A DNA stretch of 64,000 nt. Source: Rhizobiaceae bacterium. GTDB lineage: Bacteria > Pseudomonadota > Alphaproteobacteria > Rhizobiales > Rhizobiaceae. This document shows, one piece after another, positions 16,529-26,880 of this stretch. Location of the stretch: contig JABABQ010000034.1 in the NCBI GenBank assembly GCA_014238155.1, positions 124,001 to 188,000 of the forward strand. Direction: 5' to 3'. Numbering within the stretch: the first letter of the stretch is position 1; the number at the start of each line of letters is the position of its first letter. Below the pieces are notes generated by a model. That model saw nothing but the letters and a program-made list of their open reading frames with translations, ran no database searches and was not told where the DNA came from. A program made the translations under genes and the position numbers.

Positions 16529-18847
16529 TTAGCCAAATTTGCCGTTGCGCGGAAAACCCTTGGGAACCATGCGTCCGGCCTGCGCCCGCTCACCGATAAA
16601 TTCTTTCAGTTCAGCGAGAGACCGAGTATGGGTTCGCGCGGCGCTGTCGGTCCAGCTCAAACCTTCTGTTCCGACAAACGTCTTGGCATCTTGAATGCCT
16701 CCATCTTTGTACTTCTGCAGGCGAACTCCCTTGCCTCGGGTCATCTCCGGAACCTGATCCAACGGGAATATCAGCAATTTGCGATTTTCACCGACCACGG
16801 CGATTTGATCCGGAGCCGTTTCGCCCGCAACAATTTCTGCACAGACCTTGGCTTCAACCGGCATTGCTACATTCAGCACCTGCTTGCCTTTGCGCGTATT
16901 GGCGATCACATCTGACTCTGCCACTACGAAGCCGTTGCCGAGAGTTGAAACGACAAGGCGATTGCGCCCGGGCTTGTGAACGAAAATGTCGAGAATATCG
17001 GCGTCATTTTCCATATCGACCATTATTCGCACGGGTTCCCCGTGACCACGGCCACCTGGTAATTTATCGCCGGTCAGCGTGTAGAACTTGCCACCCGTGG
17101 TGAACATCAGAAATTTATCGGTCGTTTCCGCGTGAAATGCGGTTTTCAGCCGGTCCCCTTCTTTGAAGGTCAGCGCATCGAAATCGGCCGCATGACCGCG
17201 CAGTGCTCTGATCCAGCCCTTTTGCGAAACAACAACCGTGATCGGCTCTTTTTCAATCATCGCTGCCGCAACGGCTTCCAGGTCGATTTCCGCAGCCTCT
17301 TCAAAGCTCGATCGTCTGGCGCCAAGTTCGGTATCTTTTCCAAACTTTTTCCGAGTGTTTCCAATCTCCCAGGCGATGGTTTTCCACTGAGCCTCTTCGC
17401 TGGCCAGCAGTGCCTCAATGCCAGCCTTTTCTTCTGACAGATTGTCATGTTCAGTGCGGATTTCGACTTCTTCCAGTTTGTGCAGACGCCGCAAACGCAG
17501 GTTCAAAATGGCTTCGGCCTGAACTTCGGTGATCTCGAATCGGACGATCAGCGATTCTTTTGGATGATCTTCAAAGCGGATGATGCGGATCACTTCGTCG
17601 ATGTTGAGATATGCAACCAGATAACCGCCGAGGATTTCCAGCCGCTTGTCAATTTGCCCCAAACGGTAGCGCGAGCGGCGCAACAAAACGTCCTTACGGT
17701 GGTCCAGCCACTCCCGAAGCACATCGCGGATCGACATCACACGGGGAACCTTGCCCGCTGACAACACATTCATGTTGAGCGGGAACCGGGTTTCCAGCTC
17801 GGTCAGTTTGAACAACTGTTCCATCAACAATGTAGGATCAACCGAGCGCGACTTTGGCGTCAGCACGATTCGGATGTCTTCTGCACTTTCGTCATTTATG
17901 TCGTCGAGCAAGGGCAGTTTTCTTGCCAGCAACAATTCGGCGGTTTTTTCAATCAGCTTCGATTTTTGAACCTGATAGGGAATTTCCGTGACAACGATCT
18001 GCCAGGTTCCCCTCCCGGTATCTTCCTTTTCCCAGCGCGCACGTGTGCGAAATCCGCCCTTGCCTGTTTTATAGGCTTCAAGAATGTATTCCCTTGGTTC
18101 GACAATCACACCGCCGGTGGGGAAATCGGGACCCGGAACAAATTCCAGAAGTTTTTCAAAGCCCGCGTTGGGAAACTTAATCAGATGCAGAGCCGCATTG
18201 CACAATTCCTCCAGATTGTGAGGTGGAATATTGGTTGCCATTCCAACAGCAATTCCGGCCGATCCGTTGGCCAGCAAATTGGGAAATGCACCGGGGAGAA
18301 CAACAGGTTCCTCATCAGCCTCATCATAATTGGGGCGAAAATCTACAGCATCTTCATTAATGCCATCAAGCAGCGCCGTGGCGACTTCCGTCATCCGCGC
18401 CTCTGTATATCGCATTGCGGCAGGATTATCGCCGTCGATATTGCCGAAATTTCCCTGCCCATCGACCAATGGATAACGTTGAGCAAAACTCTGGCTAAGC
18501 CGCACCAGTGCGTCATACACAGACTGGTCTCCGTGCGGGTGATATTTACCAATGACATCACCGACAATACGGGCGCATTTTTTGAATGCTGTATCGGGGT
18601 TAAGGCGCAGTTCGCGCATCGCATGAAGAATGCGCCGGTGTACCGGTTTCAGACCGTCGCGCACATCCGGCAGCGCCCGCCCCATAATCGTCGACAGGGC
18701 ATAGGCCAGATAGCGTTCTTCCAGGGCGGATGACAGATCAATGGCCTCAATGCCATCGCCTCTTTCGTCGCCACCGTCGCCACCGTCGCCGCTGCCTTTG
18801 CCGCCGCCGCCGTTCGAATCAGATGGTGGTGGTGCTACATTTCCCAT
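16529..18847 (-). CDS. parC: DNA topoisomerase IV subunit A
   Basis: ParC decatenates replicated chromosomes as part of topoisomerase IV. 772 residues: a breakage-reunion domain (about 35-500) with the catalytic tyrosine in [10 protein letters not shown], the [17 protein letters not shown] block and the [21 protein letters not shown] quinolone-region helix, read here in two overlapping parts; then a C-terminal beta-pinwheel with degenerate repeats. The length and short C-terminal domain indicate ParC rather than GyrA. The first 34 residues are unusual, a Gly/Asp-rich low-complexity tail ([20 protein letters not shown]) preceding the conserved [18 protein letters not shown]. No terminator is visible immediately after the stop. 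Confidence 0.95.
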   Translation of the reverse strand: MGNVAPPPSDSNGGGGKGSGDGGDGGDERGDGIEAIDLSSALEERYLAYALSTIMGRALPDVRDGLKPVHRRILHAMRELRLNPDTAFKKCARIVGDVIGKYHPHGDQSVYDALVRLSQSFAQRYPLVDGQGNFGNIDGDNPAAMRYTEARMTEVATALLDGINEDAVDFRPNYDEADEEPVVLPGAFPNLLANGSAGIAVGMATNIPPHNLEELCNAALHLIKFPNAGFEKLLEFVPGPDFPTGGVIVEPREYILEAYKTGKGGFRTRARWEKEDTGRGTWQIVVTEIPYQVQKSKLIEKTAELLLARKLPLLDDINDESAEDIRIVLTPKSRSVDPTLLMEQLFKLTELETRFPLNMNVLSAGKVPRVMSIRDVLREWLDHRKDVLLRRSRYRLGQIDKRLEILGGYLVAYLNIDEVIRIIRFEDHPKESLIVRFEITEVQAEAILNLRLRRLHKLEEVEIRTEHDNLSEEKAGIEALLASEEAQWKTIAWEIGNTRKKFGKDTELGARRSSFEEAAEIDLEAVAAAMIEKEPITVVVSQKGWIRALRGHAADFDALTFKEGDRLKTAFHAETTDKFLMFTTGGKFYTLTGDKLPGGRGHGEPVRIMVDMENDADILDIFVHKPGRNRLVVSTLGNGFVVAESDVIANTRKGKQVLNVAMPVEAKVCAEIVAGETAPDQIAVVGENRKLLIFPLDQVPEMTRGKGVRLQKYKDGGIQDAKTFVGTEGLSWTDSAARTHTRSLAELKEFIGERAQAGRMVPKGFPRNGKFG

Positions 18848-18998
18848 AGGCTGCCGATAGCGAATTTGAGTGAATGCGACAAGAACCAGCTAACTATTTG
18901 GCGCTTATTATCTTGAGATCTTGTGCGTCTCCTCACTTTCGTTACGATTGGACTGCAGTAATATCAAACGCACAAGCCCCGATTCCAGGATTTATGAC

Positions 18999-20483
18999 AT
19001 GTACATTCGCACCGCCACACTGACCGTATCGCTGCTTCTTGGCAGCACCCACGCCTATGCCGCAGAAGGAAAACTGTTGTTCGATCAACTGGTCGCCCTG
19101 GCCGGAGTTGAGGGCACTAAAATTACCTGGGGTTCACATACCGAGCAGGACGACAGCTCCTTCAGTCTGACGGATGTTAATGTCGAAGATGAAAAGGGCG
19201 AAGTGACGACGATCAAAGCCATCTCCGTTCGTAATCTTAAGGACGTCAACGGTCGCCTGACTTATGATACAATTGCCGTGGTTGATATTCAGGGTAAGAC
19301 GAAGGACGACGGTGACATCGCCATTGCAGCCGTGGGATCATCCGATGGAGACTGGCCCAGCGGTATCTGGGAAGGCGGGTTAACGGCGGAAGAAAAGCGG
19401 CAGCGGATTCGTTTCGGCAATTTTTCAATCAGTGGGATAGCGTTAAGAGACAAAGCGGTCAGATTTACGCTTGATTCCATTGTGATGACCAATGCCGATA
19501 TGCCTTTGGATTACCGATACCTACCCGAACAGATTGACAAGACGGACGGTGAACCAGCTGCTCCACTGACATTTGATCAGTTTACAATTGCCGGACTGAG
19601 CGGCACTGGACAGGTGGATTCCGGGCAGAATGTAAATTTCGGCATGGATTCCCTAAGCCTGGCCAAAGCAAATCTTCCAAGTACGATCAATGCTACGATT
19701 TATGATTGGATGAAAATCTATTCTTCCATGTCGATAAACGGCATCCGTGCTTCTCTTGAGGACCAAGAGGTGTTCAGGCTTGAAAAAATTGCGGGCACTA
19801 TTTCCCCGGTGACTGCCGAGGGAACGGTTGAATCCAAATCGGATATGACCGGCCTGTATATTAATTTGAAGGCAATTCCCGATCCCAGTGCTCAGGCCGT
19901 ATTCACCGAGATGGGCTATGACAAGATTGAAGGCTCAATGACCGGCGTGGCAACTTATAACCCAAAAACCGGCCGTGTTGCTATCTTTGACACGTCGATA
20001 AAACTGCGCGAAATGTTCGATCTATATATCGACTACGCGATATCCGGATATACGGCTGAAATCGCTCAAAAATTTACGCAAGCGCAGATGGAAATCGCCA
20101 GTGGTAAGGACCAGATGGAAGTGTTTGGACCCATGCTTGCTGAACTGAGTGGCATCAAATTGGAGTCCTTTGGCATTGAACTGGAGGACAAGTCGCTTAC
20201 CGGCAAAATCCTCGACTTTCAGGCAAAGCAGATGGGAACAACCGGCGATCAATTGGCCTCTGGCGCGCCAATGATGATTGGCATGGGAATGGGAGCGCTG
20301 AATATGCCGGCGCTGACCGAAATGGTGACATCCGCGGTTGGTAAATTTTTAACTGAAAAAGGTACTCTCAGCGTGCGTGCTGAGCCAGCAGAGCCGGTTT
20401 CGATCGTCAATGTCGTGATGGCCGCCCAGGCCGACCCGACCAAAATTCCTGATATGCTGAATCTTCAAGTTACTGCCCGCTGA
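18999..20483 (+). CDS. secreted protein of unknown function
   Basis: Starting at the ATG at 18999 the protein is 494 residues with a clear Sec signal peptide (MYIRTATLTVSLLLGSTHAYAAEG; cleavage after AYA). The mature part has no membrane helix and alternates beta-rich stretches (FSLTDVNVEDEKGEVTTIKAISVRNLKD) with a few helices, suggesting a periplasmic or outer-membrane-facing beta protein. It contains no cysteine in the parts I checked and no enzymatic motif I recognise. An upstream in-frame start at 18921 would bury the signal. It is followed 20 bases later by ogt. I do not recognise the family. Confidence 0.7.
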   Translation: MYIRTATLTVSLLLGSTHAYAAEGKLLFDQLVALAGVEGTKITWGSHTEQDDSSFSLTDVNVEDEKGEVTTIKAISVRNLKDVNGRLTYDTIAVVDIQGKTKDDGDIAIAAVGSSDGDWPSGIWEGGLTAEEKRQRIRFGNFSISGIALRDKAVRFTLDSIVMTNADMPLDYRYLPEQIDKTDGEPAAPLTFDQFTIAGLSGTGQVDSGQNVNFGMDSLSLAKANLPSTINATIYDWMKIYSSMSINGIRASLEDQEVFRLEKIAGTISPVTAEGTVESKSDMTGLYINLKAIPDPSAQAVFTEMGYDKIEGSMTGVATYNPKTGRVAIFDTSIKLREMFDLYIDYAISGYTAEIAQKFTQAQMEIASGKDQMEVFGPMLAELSGIKLESFGIELEDKSLTGKILDFQAKQMGTTGDQLASGAPMMIGMGMGALNMPALTEMVTSAVGKFLTEKGTLSVRAEPAEPVSIVNVVMAAQADPTKIPDMLNLQVTAR

Positions 20484-20503
20484 GTCGTCTGGTAGAAACC
20501 CAA

Positions 20504-20977
20504 ATGGTTCAACATTCTGCAGCAGCAACTCTGGCAGTAGCCAGCCCGTTTGGGCCACTCAGCGTATGTGAGGCAGGCGGGGCGATTGTGAAGATCAACT
20601 GGCGGGCGCCGGAGCGGTCTCAGGAGACCACCATATTGCGGCGTGCTGCTGAGCAGTTGGCCGCATATTTTGCTCGGGAACTGCGGGACTTTGATCTGCC
20701 GTTGATGCCGACTGGTGATGAATTTCAGCAATCGGTCTGCCAGGCCATGCTGGCCATTCCTTACGGTGCCACAACCACTTATGGCGAAATTGCCACACAA
20801 TTGGATTCCTACGGTCAGCCGGTAGGCAATGCCTGTGGCGCCAATTCGATACCCATTATCATCCCCTGCCACAGGGTTCTGGCAGCAAATGGCCTGGGAG
20901 GATATTCGGGCGAAGGAGGGGTCGAACGCAAAATCGAGTTGCTCAAACTGGAAGGTGGGTTTCCCTACCTTCTTTAG
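20504..20977 (+). CDS. ogt: methylated-DNA--[protein]-cysteine S-methyltransferase
   Basis: A suicide repair protein that removes O6-alkyl groups from guanine. 157 residues with the active-site cysteine in IIIPCHRVLAANG, the upstream FQQSVCQAMLAIPYGATTTYGEIA helix-turn-helix region (the DNA-binding wing) and the NACGANSIP turn. Short Ogt-type without an Ada regulatory domain. It follows the unknown secreted-protein gene on the same strand and is convergent with the LysE-type gene. Confidence 0.94.
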   Translation: MVQHSAAATLAVASPFGPLSVCEAGGAIVKINWRAPERSQETTILRRAAEQLAAYFARELRDFDLPLMPTGDEFQQSVCQAMLAIPYGATTTYGEIATQLDSYGQPVGNACGANSIPIIIPCHRVLAANGLGGYSGEGGVERKIELLKLEGGFPYLL

Positions 20978-21005
20978 CAGGCGCCGGGCGTAATTGCTGA
21001 ACTGC

Positions 21006-21605
21006 TCAATTCCCGAACAGCGTTGACCACATGGCGATTCCGACAACCAGCAACATTGCTACCGCCATGCCAATATTGATCAGACGTTGTGTCCTTTGGG
21101 CCAGAGCAAGACGATTGACCATCACACCGGCGGCCAGCCATAAAATGTGGATTGGTATCCAAATCGCATTCAAGATCAGCAGTTTGATCAACACTTCGGT
21201 CAGCAGGCTGTCCGGCCAGATTGGAAAGTTGGAGAACACGAAAGTACCAACAACATAAGCTTTGGGGTTAATAATCTGAAGCGCTATGCCTCCCCAAAAG
21301 CCCGGTGGGCGGGTCGATTCGATGAATGCGACTTTCGACCCCGCAAATGCGATTTTTGCCGCCATGTAGAGCAAATATGCAGTCGACAAAATTGTGAATA
21401 CAAGTCGGATGCGCTCGTCGGCCAAAAACAACGCAGCCAGACCGGTTGCGGCAGCCAGTAACACCCCGTTGGAGCCAATGAACAACCCTGATCCATACGT
21501 CCAGCCGGCGCGGTAACCATACGCCGAACCGACTCCCGCCAAGGATAATACGCCCGGCCCAGGCGTGATCAGCAGGAAGAATATTGCGACTGCAAATGTG
21601 CTCAT
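21006..21605 (-). CDS. LysE/RhtB-family amino-acid exporter
   Basis: A 199-residue inner-membrane protein with six hydrophobic segments. The N-terminal signature LLITPGPGVLSLAG is the LysE/RhtB family motif, and GGIALQIINPKAYVVGTFVF is its second conserved block. The start is put at the ATG at 21605 (MSTFAVAIFF); the alternative TTG at 21623 adds six residues. These carriers export amino acids such as homoserine, threonine or lysine; the substrate is unknown here. Confidence 0.85.
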   Translation of the reverse strand: MSTFAVAIFFLLITPGPGVLSLAGVGSAYGYRAGWTYGSGLFIGSNGVLLAAATGLAALFLADERIRLVFTILSTAYLLYMAAKIAFAGSKVAFIESTRPPGFWGGIALQIINPKAYVVGTFVFSNFPIWPDSLLTEVLIKLLILNAIWIPIHILWLAAGVMVNRLALAQRTQRLINIGMAVAMLLVVGIAMWSTLFGN

Positions 21606-21673
21606 CGACGCTGAGTAGCGCAATGGCCGATGGCGTCAACCCGCCAGGGCAATTGGTCGAAAAACCACCTCCC

Positions 21674-22267
21674 CTAAATGGGAGCATTTAAAATTTGGTT
21701 TACCCGCGTTTTCAGGTTGAATTCAGTTTGTTTCTCCCAATAGGCCTCGCGGCTTCTCTGGTGAAAATTCCAAACAACAACGCTCATCCCCAAGGTTTCC
21801 ATGCCGTGACAGTTAATTTGCCGGGTCAGTTCGCCGGCATTTTGCCGCTGCAACTGCAAACAATAGGCTTGATCGGCTTGCTGTCTGGTCCAGCGACCCG
21901 GGTAACCGTCAGGAAAGGACAATTGTGGCGCGCCACGATACAGCGCATCGTGCAACAAGGCGGCCATGTTTGAACCGAAATCATCGTCAAACGGACGCGA
22001 AGACCCGTCGGAGACAAACTTCGGTAAAATTCTGACCCGCCCAAACTGTTGTGTATAAAAATCGATTGGGCGGATCGTCTGCAACTGTCCCAGGCGATTT
22101 TTGACAAATGGCCGACCGGTGCTCGCCGCCGCATTCAATTGATCTCCGGTGATTGAAAAACTGCGATATGGGTTGTCGGTGCCTGCCTGATTGACACAGG
22201 CCGACAAGGTACCAGCGCCAATGAGCACTAACGCAAAACCAAACATCCTTGCCAGATGCACCGCCAT
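21674..22267 (-). CDS. DUF1353 lipoprotein
   Basis: A 197-residue protein with a lipoprotein signal: hydrophobic FGFALVLIGAGTL followed by a lipobox (LSAC). The mature region matches the DUF1353 pattern: FVSDGSSRPFDDDFGSNMAALLHDALYRG contains the conserved Asp-Gly-Ser-Ser and the His-Asp pair (read here as two adjacent motifs), then RQQADQAYCLQLQ. DUF1353 is widespread in phages and bacteria and its role is unknown. The ATG at 22267 or the ATG seven codons later could be used. It lies between aspS and the LysE-type gene on the same strand. Confidence 0.75.
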   Translation of the reverse strand: MAVHLARMFGFALVLIGAGTLSACVNQAGTDNPYRSFSITGDQLNAAASTGRPFVKNRLGQLQTIRPIDFYTQQFGRVRILPKFVSDGSSRPFDDDFGSNMAALLHDALYRGAPQLSFPDGYPGRWTRQQADQAYCLQLQRQNAGELTRQINCHGMETLGMSVVVWNFHQRSREAYWEKQTEFNLKTRVNQILNAPI

Positions 22268-22331
22268 CTATCTTTCAACTATTCAACCCGACAATTTATG
22301 ACAAACTAACACGCTGTATGTCGAACTCAAT

Positions 22332-24119
22332 TCAAGTTTCCTTGGGCAGGTTGAGACGCAAATGCAGATCTTTCAACTGCGGCTTGTCAACTTCGCCCGG
22401 CGCACCCATCAATAGGTCTTTGGCTTGCTGGTTCATCGGAAACATGGTGATTTCGCGCAAGTTTTTGACACCACACAGTAACATCACGATACGGTCTACA
22501 CCTGCCGCCATGCCACCATGTGGTGGGGCGCCATATTGAAAAGCCCGGTACAATCCGCCAAACCGCTCCTCAACAACTTCCTGAGACAACCCGGTAATTT
22601 CAAATGCCTTGACCATGGTTTCCGGCAAGTGGTTACGGATACCGCCAGAGGCAATTTCAAAGCCGTTGCAGACCATATCATATTGCATTGCATCAATGCT
22701 GAGCGGATCTTCGTTTTCCAGCGCCTCAATACCACCTTTGGGCATGGAGAATGGGTTATGGCCAAATTCCACCTTCTTGTTTTCCTCGTCCCATTCGTAA
22801 AATGGGAAATCGACGATCCAGCAAAACTCAAATGCGTTTTCGTCAATCAGGCTGTTGTCTTCTCCGGCCTTGGTTCTGGCTTCGCCTGCAAATGAAGCAA
22901 ATTTTGCAGGATCACCGGCAGCAAAGAAGGCGGCATCGCCGAGTTCAAGACCCAGCTGCTTGCGCATCGCCTCGGTCCGCTCTCCACCGATGTTCTTTGC
23001 GATCGGTCCGGCAGCGTCGAATTTGCCTTCCAGTTCACGCCAAAATATGTAGCCCATACCAGGCTGCCCCTGCGCTTGAGCCCAGGAATTCATGCGATCG
23101 CAGGACTTGCGGCTGCCAGCGCCTTTTGTCGGGATCGCCCAAACTTCAACATTTGGGTCACTATCGATCATTCCGGCAAAAACTTTAAAGCCAGAGCCAC
23201 GGAAATGTTCTGTGACGTTCTGCATTTCAATTGGATTGCGCAAATCTGGCTTGTCGGTACCGTAGCGGCGAATGGCTTCCTTGTAGCCAATGCGCGGCCA
23301 GTTTTTGGCAACTTTCTTGCCCTCCGCAAAGGCTTCGAATACTTCTGTTATCACCGGCTCCATGGTGGTCAGTACTTCTTCCTGCTCAACAAAACTCATT
23401 TCCAGGTCGAGCTGATAGAATTCACCGGGCAGACGGTCGGCCCTGGGGTCTTCATCGCGAAAACACGGAGCGATCTGGAAATAACGGTCAAATCCCGACA
23501 TCATAATCAACTGTTTATATTGCTGAGGCGCCTGTGGCAGGGCGTAAAACTGACCAGGATGAATACGACTGGGAACCAGAAAGTCCCGCGCACCTTCTGG
23601 CGACGAGGCGGTCAAAATGGGTGTTGAAAACTCGTTGAATCCGGCGCTGTTCATCCGGGTGCGCATGTCGGCAATGATCGCCATGCGCTTCATGATATTG
23701 TTGTGTAAAGTCTCTCGACGCAGGTCGAGGAAGCGGTATTTGAGGCGAATGTCTTCGGGATAATCCAACTCCCCGAAGACCGGCAACGGCAGTTCCAGAG
23801 CTTTGGACAAAACTTCTATATGGCGGGCGTAAATTTCGATCTCACCGGTTGGCAAGTCGGAATTCACGGTGTCCTGCGAACGCGCTTTTACGTCACCATC
23901 TAGGCGGATGACCCATTCGGAACGCACGGCTTCGGCAATCGCAAAACCTGCCGAGTCCGGGTCAATGACGATCTGGGTCACCCCATAGTGGTCGCGCAGG
24001 TCAATAAACAATACACCTCCATGGTCACGAACCCGGTGCACCCAACCAGAAAGTCGAATGGTTTGCCCAACGTCGCTCGAACGAAGATCGGCACAAGTAT
24101 GGCTACGGTAGCGATGCAT
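22332..24119 (-). CDS. aspS: aspartyl-tRNA synthetase
   Basis: A class IIb synthetase that charges tRNA-Asp. From the ATG at 24119 ([22 protein letters not shown] seven bases upstream) it is 595 residues, the bacterial-type length. An N-terminal OB-fold (about 1-110) is followed by the catalytic core: motif 2 [20 protein letters not shown], the bacterial GAD insertion (about 290-420) and motif 3 [16 protein letters not shown]. Alphaproteobacterial AspRS is often non-discriminating, also charging tRNA-Asn for GatCAB; I cannot settle that here. The frame extends upstream to 24194 without start evidence. Confidence 0.96.
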   Translation of the reverse strand: MHRYRSHTCADLRSSDVGQTIRLSGWVHRVRDHGGVLFIDLRDHYGVTQIVIDPDSAGFAIAEAVRSEWVIRLDGDVKARSQDTVNSDLPTGEIEIYARHIEVLSKALELPLPVFGELDYPEDIRLKYRFLDLRRETLHNNIMKRMAIIADMRTRMNSAGFNEFSTPILTASSPEGARDFLVPSRIHPGQFYALPQAPQQYKQLIMMSGFDRYFQIAPCFRDEDPRADRLPGEFYQLDLEMSFVEQEEVLTTMEPVITEVFEAFAEGKKVAKNWPRIGYKEAIRRYGTDKPDLRNPIEMQNVTEHFRGSGFKVFAGMIDSDPNVEVWAIPTKGAGSRKSCDRMNSWAQAQGQPGMGYIFWRELEGKFDAAGPIAKNIGGERTEAMRKQLGLELGDAAFFAAGDPAKFASFAGEARTKAGEDNSLIDENAFEFCWIVDFPFYEWDEENKKVEFGHNPFSMPKGGIEALENEDPLSIDAMQYDMVCNGFEIASGGIRNHLPETMVKAFEITGLSQEVVEERFGGLYRAFQYGAPPHGGMAAGVDRIVMLLCGVKNLREITMFPMNQQAKDLLMGAPGEVDKPQLKDLHLRLNLPKET

Positions 24120-24422
24120 GGTGGTTTCCTGCGAAAATTTGGAATTTGCAGCGCCCGGGGGACAAGCGCGAAATATTTGCGCGGGTTTGGCCACGGAAGA
24201 CCGAAAAAGTCAAGGTTTGAGTGTTCAGCAGCATTATTCAGTTGAAGGTTTTGAAAGAGTGGAGCTTTGATCACCTCGACCGGCGCAGCAGCACTATTTT
24301 CCGGCTATGCACCACGGCGCCGCAAATCCGACATTCCAATCTCTGGGACGTCGCCTTTTGGCCTATCGCTTGCCTCACAATGAGCAGAGGCATAGGGACA
24401 GCACCAAATCTTCCTTAAGATC

Positions 24423-25646
24423 ATGTCCGCGATTCGTCCCTTAATCCCTTTGCTCATTGCCGCCGGTTTACTTCTGGCGGGCAACGGGCTGTTCAGTACT
24501 CTCATCGCCGTGCGGGGTGCGCAAGAAGGAATGGGTGCCGGGCAAATCGGCTGGATGGGGACGACCTATTTTGTCGGCTTTCTCATCGGTTGCATCACCG
24601 TGCCACGATTGTTGCATGAAGTTGGACATATTCGCACATTTGCAGCACTCGCCGCCCTTGCCTCCTGCGCAACATTGTTTCTAATCTTGATCATTGATCC
24701 CTATTGCTGGATGGCGTCTCGTCTGGTGATCGGCGTGTGTTTCTCCGGCTTGTTCACCACTATTGAAAGCTGGTTGAACTCCGGCATTTCCAATCAGGAT
24801 CGCGGCAAGGTGATGGCGTTTTATCGCGTGCTGGATATTGTTGTGGTTGCTGGCGCGCAATTCCTGATGCCGATATTCGGCACAGGAGGCTTCACTCTGT
24901 TCGGCATAATGACTTTGATGATCTGCCTGTCGCTGGTTCCGGTTGCAATTGGTGACCGCTCAAAACCCAAAGCCCCGGAAGTTGTGAAGTTTGATGTTAA
25001 GGCAATCTGGGTCATCTCACCACTCGCAAGCATTGGCTGTGTCGCCATTGGCATGACGAATGCAGCATTTCGATATGTCGGCCCGTTTTATGCAGAATCT
25101 ATCGGATTGTCGCTCTCCAGCGTTGCAACTTTTATCAGCCTGGGCGTCATCGGTGGGGCGGTATTGCAATATCCACTGGGCCTGATGTCAGACCGCTATG
25201 ATCGGCGCTGGATACTCATTGCAGCAACTTCAGGAGCAGTTTTTTCAGGCTTATTCCTGTCGCTGATTGCTGGAGATAATCTCACTCTGGTCTATGTTGG
25301 GACTTTCCTGTTTGGAGCATTCTCCCTGCCCTTATATTCGCTATCTGCGGCGCACGCGAATGACCGCGCCACCCAAGACCAATATGTGCTGCTGGCGGCC
25401 GGATTGATGTTCTTTTATGGCCTCGGCGCATCGGTTGGGCCACCTGCCTCATCTTTGATGCTCAGTTTATTTGGCCCCTCATCATTGTTTACCTTTACCA
25501 GCATTGTGCACGGAACTCTGGTGGTCGTAACCTTGTGGCGCATGCGCCAGCGCAAGGCTGTGCCGCTTCACAGCCGGGGGCCGTTCCAGATGTTGTTGCG
25601 CACATCTCCGGTAATGCAGCGATTGGTGCGGACACGCGGCAAGTAA
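24423..25646 (+). CDS. MFS transporter (YcaD/UMF-type)
   Basis: A 407-residue major-facilitator protein with twelve hydrophobic helices. The first half has GNGLFSTLIAVRGAQEGMGAGQIGWMGTTYFVGFLIGC and the second half the LGLMSDRYDRRWI loop, both typical of the family (each quoted as adjacent pieces). The LNSGISNQDRGKVMAFY loop resembles the YcaD-like sub-group, whose substrates are unknown. The ATG at 24423 fits the first helix. Divergent from aspS. Confidence 0.82.
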   Translation: MSAIRPLIPLLIAAGLLLAGNGLFSTLIAVRGAQEGMGAGQIGWMGTTYFVGFLIGCITVPRLLHEVGHIRTFAALAALASCATLFLILIIDPYCWMASRLVIGVCFSGLFTTIESWLNSGISNQDRGKVMAFYRVLDIVVVAGAQFLMPIFGTGGFTLFGIMTLMICLSLVPVAIGDRSKPKAPEVVKFDVKAIWVISPLASIGCVAIGMTNAAFRYVGPFYAESIGLSLSSVATFISLGVIGGAVLQYPLGLMSDRYDRRWILIAATSGAVFSGLFLSLIAGDNLTLVYVGTFLFGAFSLPLYSLSAAHANDRATQDQYVLLAAGLMFFYGLGASVGPPASSLMLSLFGPSSLFTFTSIVHGTLVVVTLWRMRQRKAVPLHSRGPFQMLLRTSPVMQRLVRTRGK

Positions 25647-25699
25647 GATCATTAAAATAGAGGCTGGCCTTGACGCCAGACCGCGTTTATACCGCGCGC

Positions 25700-26851
25700 A
25701 TGAAAATTATTACCGACACTGTTGAACTTGCAGAACTATGTTCAGAATTTGCCCGGCACGATTATGTGACCGTTGATACCGAATTCCTGCGCGAAACAAC
25801 CTTCTGGCCCATATTGTGCCTGATCCAGATTGCCGGCCCCGAGGACGAGTGTATTGTCGATCCGATGGCTGATAGCATTGATTTAAAACCGTTTTTTGAC
25901 CTAATGGCAGATGAAAGCGTGGTCAAAGTATTTCACGCGGCGCGTCAGGATGTTGAGATCGTCCACAATCTCGGTGGCCTGATACCGCGCCCGCTGTTTG
26001 ACAGCCAGGTCGCAGCGATGGTTTGCGGTTATGGCGATTCAATTGCCTATAATCTGCTGGTCGCCAAGATTACCGGTGGTCAAATTGACAAATCATCGCG
26101 GTTTACCGACTGGGCACGTCGTCCGCTAACAGAAAAGCAGCTTAACTATGCACTCGCTGATGTGACCCACCTTCGCGATGTCTATCAACATCTCAAACAG
26201 AAGCTGGAAGAACAGCAGCGCAGTTTTTGGGTTGATGAAGAAATGAAAGTTCTGACCAGCGAAGAGACATATGATCTTCCGGTTGAAAAGGCTTGGACGC
26301 GCCTGAAGATGCGGGTGCGCAAACCACAGGATCTGGCGGTCATGCAGGCTGTTGCTCAATGGCGCGAGACGGAGGCACGCGAGCGAAATGTTCCGCGCGG
26401 GCGGGTTATGAAAGATGACGCCATTTACGAAATTGCTCAACAACACCCACGCGACAAACAGGCATTGGGTCGTTTGCGCGCTGTGCATAAAGGCTTTGAA
26501 GGGTCCCGGCATGCTGAAGGCCTGCTGGAAGTGGTCGCAATTGCCATGGAGATTCCAGCCGAAAATCTGCCAAAAGTTCCTCGCCCCAGCCGCTCTCCCG
26601 AAGGTACTGCAGCTGCTACCGAATTATTGAAAGTTTTATTGAAAGTCGTTGCCGAACAAAATGGTGTAGCCAGCAAAATTATAGCAACGACAGACGACCT
26701 CGAAAAAATCGCTGCCGATGATGATGCTGACGTTGCTGCCATGAAAGGCTGGCGCCGCGAGCTATTTGGCAATCAGGCCCTCGAACTGAAGCGCGGCGAC
26801 ATCGCACTCGGGTTCGAGAACAAGAAGATTCATGTCATTGAGCTCGAATAA
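25700..26851 (+). CDS. rnd: ribonuclease D
   Basis: A 3'-5' exoribonuclease acting on tRNA and other stable-RNA precursors. 383 residues from the ATG at 25700 (MKIITDTVELAELC). The DEDD exonuclease domain is visible: VTVDTEFLRE (first D and E), FHAARQDVEIV (middle Asp) and LNYALADVTHLRDVY (Tyr/Asp near the end of the site). The HRDC domain follows (about 205-285; MQAVAQWRETEARERNVPRGRVMKD in part). An in-frame TTG at 25670 is less likely. Convergent with glpX across 29 bases. Confidence 0.94.
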   Translation: MKIITDTVELAELCSEFARHDYVTVDTEFLRETTFWPILCLIQIAGPEDECIVDPMADSIDLKPFFDLMADESVVKVFHAARQDVEIVHNLGGLIPRPLFDSQVAAMVCGYGDSIAYNLLVAKITGGQIDKSSRFTDWARRPLTEKQLNYALADVTHLRDVYQHLKQKLEEQQRSFWVDEEMKVLTSEETYDLPVEKAWTRLKMRVRKPQDLAVMQAVAQWRETEARERNVPRGRVMKDDAIYEIAQQHPRDKQALGRLRAVHKGFEGSRHAEGLLEVVAIAMEIPAENLPKVPRPSRSPEGTAAATELLKVLLKVVAEQNGVASKIIATTDDLEKIAADDDADVAAMKGWRRELFGNQALELKRGDIALGFENKKIHVIELE

Positions 26852-26880
26852 GACGCTCTGAGCTCTGCAAGGTACTCGCT

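Noticed and set aside
17966-18733. 255-codon plus-strand frame inside parC
   Set aside because: Antisense shadow of parC; no domain and no ribosome site.
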